A stretch of DNA of 64,000 nt from Anarhynchus alexandrinus (lineage: Eukaryota > Chordata > Aves > Charadriiformes > Charadriidae). Made by a program: the position numbers and the translations under genes. Positions 22,910 to 32,473 of the stretch are shown here, in pieces; position 1 is the first letter of the stretch; each line of letters starts with the position of its first letter. A model generated the notes under the pieces. That model saw only the letters and a list, made by a program, of their open reading frames with translations, made no database searches and was not told where the DNA came from. Location: NCBI GenBank assembly GCA_008711295.1, contig VUYV01000179.1, positions 451,824 through 515,823 on the forward strand, written 5' to 3'.

Positions 22910-24425
22910 TTTTCATAGAGTCATAGAATCATAAAACGGTTTAGGTTGGAAAGGACTTTAAAGATCATCTAGTTCCAACTGCCCTGCCACGGGCAGGGAT
23001 ACCTTCTGCTAAATAAGGTTACTCAAAACCCCATCAAACCTGGTCTTAAACACTTCCAGTGAGGGGGCATCCACAATTTCTCTGGGCAACATGTTCCAGT
23101 ATCTCACCACCTTCATAGTAAAGAAACTCTTCCTAATATCTAATCTAAATCTACCCTCTTTCAGTTTAAAAATTTTGCCCCTCATCCTATTGCTAAACTC
23201 CCTGATAAAGAGTCCTTCTCCACCTTTTCTGTAGGCTCCCTTTAAGTACTGGAACGCTGCTATAAGGTCTCTGCAGAGCCTTCTCTTCTCTAGGCTAAAC
23301 AACCCCAACTCACTCAGACTGTCCTCACAGGAGAGGTGCTCCAGTCCCCTGATTGTCTTCGTGGCCCTCCCCTGGGCCCGCTCAAGCACATCCATGTCTT
23401 TCTTAAGCTGTGGCTCCAGACCTGAACACAGTAGTCCAGGTTGTATCTCACAAGAGTGGAGTAGAGGAGGAGAATCACCTCACTTGACTTGCTGGCCACA
23501 ATTCTTATGCAGCCCAGGATACAGTTGGCTTTCTGGGCTGTGAGTGCACATCACTATCTCATATTCAGTTTTTCATCCACCAATACCTCTGAGTCCTTCT
23601 CCGCAGGGCTGCTCTCAATCCACTCATTGCCCCATTTGTATCCATGTTTGGGATTGCCCCTATCCACATGCAAGACCTTGCTCCTGGCCTTTTTGGACTT
23701 CATGAAGTTTGCATGGGCCCACCTCTCTAGCCTGTCAAGGTCCCTCTGGATGGCATCCTTTCCTTCTAGAGTATCAACCACACCACTCAACTTGATGTCA
23801 ACCACAAACTTGCTAAGGGTGCACTCACTTCCCACCATCAATATCCCTTACAAAGATGGTAAATAATACTGGTCCCAATATGGACCCCTGAGGGACAATA
23901 CTCATCACTGGTCTCCACCTGGACATTAAGCCATTGAACACAACTCTTTGAGTGCAACCGTCTAGCCAATTCCTTATCCATTGAGAGGTGGACCTGTCAA
24001 ATCCATGTCTCTAATTTAGAGACAAGGATGTTGTACGGGACAGTATCAAATGCTTTGCAGAAATCCAGATAGATGATGTCAGTCATTCTTCCCTTATCCA
24101 CCAGTGCTGCTACCAAGTTTATCAGGCATGATTTGCCCTTAGAAAATCCATGTTGGCTGTCATTGATCACCTCTCTGTTTTCCACATGCCTTAGCAGAGT
24201 TTCCAGGAGGATCTGCTGCATGATCTTGCCAGGCACCTTTTTTTCCTTTCTGAAAATGGGGTATGTTTCCCCTTTTCCAATCAGTAGGAACTTCACCAGT
24301 CTGCCATGACTTGTCAAATAGGAAGGATAGTGGCTTAACAACTTCATCTACCAATTCCTTCAGGACCCTCGGGTGCACCTCATCAGGTTCAACAGACTTG
24401 TGCACATTCAGGTTCCTTACATGGT
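22910..24425 (-). mobile_element. Long 5'-truncated CR1 with partial reverse transcriptase
   Basis: The 3' end lies at about 22912 (catagagtcatagaatcataaaac). Reading leftwards from 24425 on the minus strand: P-D-E-V-H-P-R-V-L-K-E-L (24385), a frame change near 24245, [11 protein letters not shown] (about 24150), the motif A segment [11 protein letters not shown] (about 24060), [11 protein letters not shown] (about 23890), then F-V-V-D-I-K-L (about 23800) where CR1 normally has F-A-D-D-T-K-L, then ORF2 tail blocks RGLEHLSCED and ELGLFSLEKRR (23340-23280). The family's catalytic Asp pair is damaged (first Asp replaced by Val) and the frame is broken several times, so no active enzyme could be made. 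At about 1.5 kb it is the longest single CR1 segment in the window. Confidence 0.93.
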
Positions 24426-27400
24426 CTCATTATCAGTGAGTGATTAGAACACATGTCCTTTTTGAAGGGTGATAAAAAAGCAAGGAGTGACAAAATAGTA
24501 GGGAGCTATGTGTAAGTATTTTTAAGTCTTAAAAATGCAAACTGTCTCATTGAGTGCACTGCACCCTGTACCTTTGTACATGATGGCTGCTTAACTGAGC
24601 TGTACCCTTTCTCCACATAGAAAGGCATTACATAAACAAATAAAAATCACATTCAAAGGATTGAATAGAATGACAAAGTTTCTATTTATTTTGTCAGGAA
24701 GAAAAAAAAAAGTAGCTTTGTATTTGAATATGCATATTGATAGTAGAGACAGCTTAGAGAAAGAAATTAGACTGTACTTCAGACAACTAGTTTAAGCCAG
24801 GTGAATATGACCCTTGTCAGACCATCTCATGCCTTTTTAGTAAAGGGTACTGGTTTCATTTACGTGCACAGCTCTAGTTTTAAGCGAACTCACGATGACA
24901 GCATCTTGGTACGCTCTTCTCTTCTTACAAGATGCAGGACACATTCATGACATTTCTTAATACTCAAAGGGATTGAATCGAACTATATCCCAGTGGAAAG
25001 GGATTTAGGTATTACTGAAGTAGATTAGTGCAAAGCAGGGACTATTTGAAGAAAAAAACACATCATTTGCAAAGAAAATAACAGATAGTGACACTAATTG
25101 CTAGACTCTGTTCTGCCTATTAAATGTTGAATGAGGAAGCTTGACAGAGGATTTTATAATGATTCACATGGGATTTTTTGGTGGTGGTTTTATTTCTAAT
25201 ATACTCAGGGTCTTGGCCTAATTTGGTTTCAACCTTTGTAATGTGCAACATGCTATCCCAGATCAGATAACTAGACACACGGCAATAACATTGTATCAGC
25301 TGCCAATACCTACCAGTTCAAAAGAATATAAAAATTAGAGTTAACAGTGTTGTAATAGTAAGCCCATCACATCACAGGCAAAGACAAAATAGTTTCTTCC
25401 TCCTGTGGCTGGACCATGAGAAATATCTCAGTGTGGTAACTACAATACAAAAAGATTACTAGTACGCTGACAGTGTGCTGACATAACAGTCAAATATCCT
25501 GATAAGCATCCTCTGGTTGTTTATTTATGCTTTCCATCTTTCTGATCTTCCAATTCTTTTCTTTTGTCCTGTACTTTAAATGCAAGGTCTTTAGAGACAT
25601 GGTTAATTGAATATGATAGGAAAGGATTGTATTTAATAACCCAGGGGATCTTTCTCAGTCCCATGTTCCTTCTTTGATGGTACACAGGGTATTTTTGAGC
25701 TTTGTTTTATGGAGCTTCTGAGAAATAACAATTATTAGTATTAACATATCCATAAGGATATTTTTCCTCTGCCAAGTCATCTATCTACAGTATGAAAAAA
25801 CTAGATGCCGGGGGGGAGGAGGGGTGAGGGAGCACACTCAGGGTAACTAACGTAAAAAATTCTAGTTTTAGTAGGATTATAACGATTTACTAAAGTCTCT
25901 GTGCCCAGGGTTTCTTTTAGGACTTGACCAAAATCTCATTGAGGTCAACTGTAGTCAGCATAAAAACTGAACTTGAAATAGTAACTTTGACTTTAAAACA
26001 GTAAAAGCTGACACTGAAGGCAATAAATCTCACATCAGCCTAATGCACAGATTGCCCCACTCTTTATCAGAAGCCATTAGAAGGATTTCAATGAAAAGCT
26101 TGCATTTAAAATACCATGAAGCCCTTATAGGAAAAAAACAACATAGAGGACAAACACATAGGAAGAGTGTATTTAAAATCAAAAAGTGAAAAGATTTTCT
26201 GTATGGGATGTAATTAAATTATTTAGATGATAAAAATGTTCTGACACTGACAGTGTTCCATATGAATCTATTTCGATATTAAAATATGGCAACACAAATG
26301 TTGTTTATCAGGAAGAGTTTTTAAGTAACGATATGAGGAGGTGTTTGCTACACACTTTATTTCCTGTCTAAAATGCTTTTAAAGATATGGGTTGTAAATG
26401 TAATGGGTTGTGGGGGAGTGAAGAAAAACAATTACTCTGGAATTCAATTTGTAAAATATTTGTATTTGTTCACTTTTTTCCTAATTTTATATTATCCCTG
26501 TTTAAGTCAGTCTTTCACAATTGGAGCTCTTCACACTGCAGAAACACAGAGCCTAAAATGATTGCATAGCCAAATTAACAATTTGTGCTCTTGCTCCCCC
26601 AAAACATACATTGAAAGACATGACCTCCACACAGGAAGGATTATAAGCCAAGAAAGAATGTTTCTGGCTACAGTTAATTTAATTAGAAAACAAAAAACCA
26701 AACAAAAACAGCACAAAAGAAAGCCTAAACTCAGATTAGGATAGGAACCTCAACGTTTTCCACCAAGTATCCAACTTTTTGTCTGCACAATCTCAGCAGT
26801 CGCAGACACAGAGGCCCCTCTTCCTGGGTCTCTTGCAGCTATGCTCTACTAACTTTACTTAAAGACATGGATCAAAATAATAGATATTGAAGAAATTTAT
26901 CTAAAACTTGAGCAGGGATGACCCATGTAGAGGAAAATAACTTTGTCAAAGTTCCTAACATCATGAGGGCTCTCCTGCATGTGCCCATAATGCAGAAGCT
27001 TCAAAACTAGGCACAGTGAAATTGTTCTTGGATAAAAAAAGACAGTACTCAAAATTTATACTGTTCAGGTTTTCTGCCTGCAGTGTTTTTTATCTTAGTG
27101 AAATTACCTGGACAAAGAATATTATACTTGAAGGTCTTTCCTATGTACACAACACTACATGACACTGACCTAATGAAAAATGCAGATTTGTCTCCGCTCT
27201 ACCACACAGAAAAATTTCACTGAGGAAAAAATAATGTGAATTCAGTTTTGATGTCTTATCCCCAGGAAGTTCACAAGTGCAATCCCTCAAATTGTGCTGT
27301 CTCTTTCCCTCAGAGCAATATATCCCATCAGGTAGTCCCAATGTATTTCTGTCCATTTGTCCCTCAGCTTCATCTTCCCAGTGCTGGTTACCCATATTGT

Positions 27401-28340
27401 CTTGTTGTCTCTGAGACATTCCACACTAAAAACTCCATGTGAACACTACTGCACAACGATGTGGAGGGAGAAATCCAGGTATCTCGGTTCTCCCACAGCT
27501 CCTCTGTCGTATTGCCAGCCAGCCCCATGCAGATTTCTTTGTCCACAGAGATATTTAAAATGGCACCAGACCCCTAGGCTTAGGCACTTGTGCCACTCTC
27601 TGAATATCCTCCTTTGGCAGTCACTCATAGCCAAGTGTGTCCCAAGCACGAAAAAAGGAAACACTGGACAAATATAGTTCAGGATGATCTTGAGTGAGAT
27701 TTACAAGTTTCTCTAAAAAATGACTGGGTGGTTATCTACAGTTCAAGGACTGAAATATGTGTTCAAGAAAAATCTGATCACAAAATATTTCAAGTTCAAC
27801 ATTTAATCATTACAGTTAGCAATTAGTGAGTTAACTACACATAACATTGTTGGAATCGTGGACTTCCATTTGAATTGCCTTCAATGCTCGCTAGATTTCT
27901 GCATTAATAGCACTAAGTATAATTAGTTCTGTTACCACCTGTAGTGTACTAATTTAAATTTGGTCCCATCCCAGCACCCATCTGCTCATAAACATCAGTT
28001 ACAACAGCCTGAAGGCTTCTCTGTAGTGTTCCAAGTTCAGGTGTATACATGACTGTATTATAGTAGGTGCAAAATAACTGATAGAGAATATTTGTCTGTG
28101 CTGGGATGACATGGCCACACTTCTACTCTCTGAATAAATAAAACCTTGCAAGTGGAAAGCATGTGATTATGTGGCATGCATAGTCACATATAAGTTTATA
28201 TTAAACCAAAAGACAAACTGTTGCATGACACCATAAAATAGTATCAACTATGGTGTGCAAAAAACCGATTTATTTGCACAAAAAGGCTTATGCTGAATTA
28301 CAGTGTAAAAGTACAAGTCAACTTCTTGTTTGGAAGGAAT
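24426..28340. other. No recognised gene or repeat
   Basis: AT-rich; a G-rich patch sits at 25808-25830. The subregion 27140-27700 is richer in G+C and has opposing open frames (27357-27677 plus, 106 codons; 27446-27664 minus, 72 codons) without a recognised motif. Possibly an old unrecognised repeat. Confidence 0.45.
25808..25830 (+). repeat. G-rich low-complexity patch
   Basis: A run of seven or more G followed by gaggaggggtgaggg. It has several G tracts and could in principle form a quadruplex, but this is only a composition remark. Confidence 0.6.
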
Positions 28341-28545
28341 AATCATAGAATCATAGAGTAGTTTTGGTTGCAAGGCACCTTTACAGGTCATCTAGTCCAA
28401 CATTCCTGCAGTGAGAAAGGACATCAACTAGATGAGGTTGCTTAGAGCCCTGTCCAACTTGACCTTGAATATTTCCAGGGATGGAGGAATCTACCAACTC
28501 TCTGGGCAACTGGTTCCAATGTTTCACCAAGAGTGAAATTTAAGA
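28341..28545 (-). mobile_element. CR1 LINE 3' end, short
   Basis: Begins aatcatagaatcatagag, then 'ggtcatctagtccaacattcctgca', and ends in 'ctctctgggcaactggttcca' (28497-28517), which is the reverse of the ORF2 region coding for the conserved 'W..LP.EVV' segment. About 200 bases remain; moderately diverged. Confidence 0.9.
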
Positions 28546-30317
28546 TCTCTCTCTACTTCTGTAAGAGATTCACTTGCAGATAAGTTCTAGAGTTTTCATT
28601 TATTCTTCTGTTAGACAATACACGACAACAACAAAAAATTATCACAATAAGAAAAGTACCTTGTATTAATAGAAAAATGAGAGGCATGATCTGAAATTTA
28701 ATTTACATTTGACAGCAGACAAGATAAAAGTAAAAATATGAAACAAAACCCAGGGATAGAAAGTCAGAGATTGAAAATTACCCTGAAAAACACTGCTCTT
28801 TTTATTTGGTAGTAAAGCCCCGCCAAGCAGGAGTTTTAACTTCCTGCTAGACCCATCAGAAAGAAATCTAAAATCATAGCTATAAGTAGACTACCATATC
28901 AGTATGCACACAATATTTGGTTTTATGTGTTTCTTATGTAAATGTGTTTCCAACTTTATAAACAAAACTGTAATCTTTCCAATTTTTTTCAATAAAACCC
29001 ATTTACTTTGTACTTTAAGCTTACACAACGTTTAAAGTGGAGTCAGGTGCATTTCATACTCACAGCACAGCAAAGATTTCAAATAAGTCAGCATAGAGAG
29101 ACAATCACTCCCTGTCTTATTTTCATATCTTGAAAACAGAGGTATTTTTCTCATTAAAGTGAAAGAATCCATTTGCCTGTGGCTAGTGGCAAGCATGAAA
29201 AGAAAGACAGATACTGCCAGGCATGATCTATGTAATTTTGGCAAGGGGCAAACCCACAATACTTGGACATGCCTGTAATGTCTCAGGGAAGATACTCAAG
29301 GGAGAATGAAGTTGAAATGCAAAGGACTCATCTTGGGCACAAAAAGTGCCATCAGTGTTTAAGTATTAAGTGAATTGTCACTTTTTGATACATGCAGACT
29401 GAGTTTTCACAGATATCTAGAGAGCTTAGACTTCTATATTTTGAATTTTGAGATCCAAGCATCCTTAACCTGCTGCAAAGCTGTGCACGTTTCAGAATCA
29501 ATTTCCCAAATGATAACATTGTTTTATGACTCAATTTAATAGGTTTAAATTAAAGTTACCCATGTTTTATCTGTCAGCTTCCATTGATGTGAATTCAGTG
29601 CTGTGAAATCCAGCATTACCATTTGCTATCCAATCCTCCCTGCAAGAAGCTCTGAGTATCTATTTAACACGTATCATTTCTTCCTCTTCAGCAAAGCTGA
29701 ACACACACACTTCCCTCGAGACCATTAAAATAGCCACATGCTGGAAAGATTAGGCTCTGTTAGTTTTGCATTTTCTGAATAGAAGGTGAGATCTTTTTCT
29801 GGGTTTGTTTGTTTATTTAAGGAAACACTGCATTCAAAGGAATGGATCGTGAAATCCCATGAAGATATAATAGGATTTGTGTCTCAGCTTTAAAAGTCGA
29901 CCCCATTATCTCCATTGAATTACAGAAAGTTTCCAGACTTAGCATGTGGAAACAGTGAAATTGCAAACCCTTGGTATATGGTAAGCTGTTTACCTTCAAG
30001 GTTCTCTTCATGACCAATAGCACACTTGAGCTGTTGTTTGGATCCTTTCACTGTATGATAGATGACTTGATCTCACCAAGCCTCATATGCTAAAATCCAT
30101 TTAATCCAATTAATATTTATGTTCTATAAGAGGTACAGTTAGCAGTTCACTAGATGGCATTCAATAGGAATCCATACGAATTCTCAGTCTAACACAATAT
30201 TATGTGTAGGGACACAGCCTTGTTAAGAGAAAACTGTTCATCACAGACTTCAATAGTAATCTCTTCCCACACCTCTGAAGCCCCTGAAGCTCAGGGCAGG
30301 GACTGGGGGAATGAACT
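28546..30317. other. No recognised gene or repeat
   Basis: AT-rich sequence; nothing diagnostic seen. Confidence 0.45.
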
Positions 30318-30500
30318 TATTGAATAGAATATTGCAGTTGGAAGGGACCTACAATGATCATCTAGTCCAACTGCCTGACCAATTCAGGGCTGACCAAAAG
30401 TTAAAGCACGTTGTTAAGGGCATTGTCCAAATGCCTCTTAAACACCGACAGGCTTGGGGTATTCACCACAAAGCTGGTGGTGGTAATCAAACTTGGTGCC
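30318..30500 (-). mobile_element. CR1 LINE 3' end (decayed)
   Basis: 'gaatattgcagttggaaggga', 'atcatctagtccaactgcctgacca' and 'cattgtccaaatgcctctta' followed by 'ccgacaggcttgg' follow the reverse complement of the 3' part of a CR1 subfamily. The upstream terminus lacks a clear terminal repeat. The plus-strand open frame at 30311-30538 is antisense to the element and not a gene. Confidence 0.85.
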
Positions 30501-30939
30501 CTTTGGACCACAGTCATACAACCTGGTTGCTCATCTAACTGGGATTTCAATGATTTACTCCTAATTTACACCACAGTAAATGATATATGAATCTGCATTT
30601 CCAAAAGATTAATGAATATTAGAGACCTTTCAAGGCTAATATAAATCTGCATTTTCAGTTCCTGGAACTTTCAATTTGTGCTGCTGCTTGGGTAAGATTT
30701 TGGTGGGTTTGTTTGCCATAAGCATTTGATTCCTGAATTCAGTCTGAGAAGATATAATTTTGGCCAGCCTCAGAATACAAGGCTCTGTTAGGATGCATAG
30801 TTTTGCTTCCTATTGACAATGTAAGTAATGGTCAGTGTATCTTATTTCCACAGTTATACCTTTCCTAACCTCAAATTCCTGAATGCATCTAAAATAAGTA
30901 TTATACATGCAGGACATACAGGCTACAGTGCCTGGACAA

Positions 30940-31042
30940 TGCTGTTAGTCATATGGTTTAGTTTTAGGTGGTCCTGCAAGGAGCACGGTGTTGGACTCAA
31001 TGATCCTTATGGGTCCCTTCCAACTTGAGATATTCTATGATA
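30940..31042 (+). mobile_element. CR1 LINE 3' end, about 100 bp
   Basis: 'ggtcctgcaaggagcacgg', 'ttggactcaatgatccttatgggtcccttccaactt' (30991-31027) and the terminus 'atattctatgatac' are the typical last 100 bases of CR1. It is severely 5'-truncated and opposite in orientation to the copy at 30318. Confidence 0.9.
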
Positions 31043-31261
31043 CTAGCCAAGTTTTTGAAGTGACTCATGATTTTTGGGAGCACCTATTAAAAAGCTTATA
31101 AGTGTCTAATTCAAAAAATGCCAATCCTTCTGAAAAATTAAATTTCTTGGTTAAAGTTTTCTTAAGTTATTCACTGAAAAAATAAGTGTCCAATGAACAC
31201 CGGTTACTTTTAAGAACTGTGTCTTCTTCCTATCTGGTGCTCACTCCTGTCATCTTTTCAG

Positions 31262-31481
31262 GAATCTCACCGAAAGTGGAATTAAGGCACTTGGTGGGTC
31301 TGTGCCACAGATTCAATACAAACTGAATTATTTGAGCCAAACAGAACTGCGAAGAGCCAGGCTTCATCACATGCCACTCAGACCTGAACGCTGCATTAAC
31401 TGTGGGAAGTGCAGTGACAGGGATACTGCAGTCTGCCAGGAGAAATCCTGGAAAGGCACGGAATACTACATGGAAATTTAA
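31262..31481 (+). other. Exon-like open block (candidate 3' terminal exon, product unknown)
   Basis: A pyrimidine-rich tract ending ttttcag (31255-31261) forms a good splice acceptor. After one base, the frame from 31263 is open for 72 codons to TAA at 31479-31481, and AATAAA lies at 31547-31552, about 65 bases past the stop. The predicted peptide starts N-L-T-E-S-G-I-K-A-L-G, carries Y-L-S-Q-T-E-L-R-R-A-R, then a Cys-rich segment C-I-N-C-G-K-C-S-D with another Cys seven residues on, and ends E-Y-Y-M-E-I. The block is visibly richer in G+C than both flanks and is also open on the minus strand (31230-31532). I do not recognise the family; the N-terminal words resemble a leucine-rich-repeat phrase but are too short to tell. 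It may be a true exon, a decayed exon, an unrecognised repeat, or chance. Confidence 0.3.
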
Positions 31482-31546
31482 AAAATTATTTCTGAAAGTG
31501 GTCAGGAGTGCACTTAGGAAGCAATTTTTCAAGGGCCACAGGAAAG

Positions 31547-31552
31547 AATAAA
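31547..31552 (+). promoter_or_regulatory. Candidate polyadenylation signal AATAAA
   Basis: A canonical hexamer 65 bases after the TAA of the exon-like block, followed by T-rich sequence. The hexamer is common in AT-rich DNA, so it only adds weight together with the acceptor and open frame. Confidence 0.3.
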
Positions 31553-31697
31553 TGTTTTTTCCTTTCCTTATATCTCTGATTATCTGATCTTTTGCCCTTC
31601 AGAGAAATATATGTGAACTTTTTTTTTCTGTAGTAAAGTTGTTAATGTTACTTACAAATCCTTGCTTCGATTTTCTTTTGTTTCCTTTATTGTTTGC

Positions 31698-31702
31698 ATC
31701 CC
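31698..31702. repeat. Left 5-bp target-site duplication of the solo LTR (ATCCC)
   Basis: atccc directly before the LTR start; the same five bases follow the LTR end at 32469-32473. A 5-bp duplication is typical of ERVL-type elements, among others. Confidence 0.7.
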
Positions 31703-32058
31703 TATCCTGGTTTGAGATAGAACAGAACCAATTTTCTTTTCAGTAATTTTTAGTTTTCAGTTAAGTCTCTTCTAACTGACTACTCTCTAAAAATTAATGG
31801 CATGTTTTTCAGACAGTGTCTGCTTCTGGCAGTGATAATGCCTGATGTTTTTAGTTAATATCAAGGAATGGTATGCAGAGAAGCTCTTGCTTATATTTAT
31901 TGCTATAACACCCAAGGCCAACCAACTTTGTTATTTGCCCTGTTGGAGGGCTGGAAGTGGAAAAACGTAGAGTGGTTGCACCTGTGGGGAGGAGTGGACA
32001 GGACAGGTGACCCAAAACTGACCAGTGGGATACTCTATCCCATCTGCCTCGTGCTCGG

Positions 32059-32066
32059 TATAAAAG
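32059..32066 (+). promoter_or_regulatory. LTR TATA box
   Basis: tataaaag in the expected U3 position of the solo LTR, preceded by 'gtgctcgg'. In related bird LTRs the same place reads 'ctcagtataaaagctg'. Whether it still promotes transcription is unknown. Confidence 0.7.
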
Positions 32067-32320
32067 CTGAGGGATCAAAGGGGTCAGTCCTCTCTTCTTC
32101 AATGGCTGGTGTCTGAGGAGGACTCTGTCTGTTGTTCTGCCTTTGACTCTGATCCATGTGTTCCTGAATCCAGTTCCCACCTGCTGTAGAGTCCAGTCTG
32201 GGACTTCCCCAGTGCTGGCTGGTAATGTGATCATCATCCTGGACCTTGATATTGGTATTGTATAGATTTCATTATTTTCTTATTAATATTATTATCTTTT
32301 CTTTTTATTGTTAATATTTC

Positions 32321-32326
32321 ATTAAA
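32321..32326 (+). promoter_or_regulatory. LTR polyadenylation signal ATTAAA
   Basis: attaaa, 262 bases after the TATA box and followed by 'gctgttttgggtgtt', as expected for the R/U5 region of this LTR type. Confidence 0.6.
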
Positions 32327-32468
32327 GCTGTTTTGGGTGTTCCCCCTTCCAACCCTTAAGTCTCTCTCTCCCCCTTATTCTCTCTCCTTTCCCCTTCTGG
32401 GAAGGGAGAGGGTTTGATAGAAAACATCTGTTATTCATTTAGTGGCCAGCCCAACCTAAACCTTGACA

Positions 32469-32473
32469 ATCCC
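32469..32473. repeat. Right 5-bp target-site duplication of the solo LTR (ATCCC)
   Basis: Identical to 31698-31702. Confidence 0.7.

Larger units (their letters stand above)
31703..32468 (+). mobile_element. Solo LTR of an avian endogenous retrovirus
   Basis: About 766 bp starting TATCCTGGTTTGAGATAG and ending ..ccaacctaaaccttgaca, matching the remembered edges of a common bird LTR (usually TGTCCTGGTTT.. to ..aaaccacgaca). U3 contains 'gacccaaaactgaccagtgggatac'. A TATA box (tataaaag) is at 32059-32066, and ATTAAA at 32321-32326 serves as a likely polyadenylation signal, followed by a pyrimidine-rich U5. Both signals are on the plus strand, which fixes the orientation. No primer-binding site, gag/pol/env or second LTR is seen on either side within several kb, so this is a recombination-derived solo LTR. 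Open frames inside it (31868-32116 plus, 31851-32237 minus) are incidental. The first dinucleotide is TA rather than TG, a small decay. Class III (ERVL-like) is suggested by the 5-bp duplication; class II is the alternative. Confidence 0.85.

Noticed and set aside
23361..23866. Plus-strand frames of 60 and 125 codons
   Set aside because: Antisense shadows of the CR1 ORF2 at 22910-24425.
31868..32237. Open frames on both strands (82 and 128 codons)
   Set aside because: Both lie entirely within the solo LTR, including its TATA region, and do not correspond to any retroviral protein.
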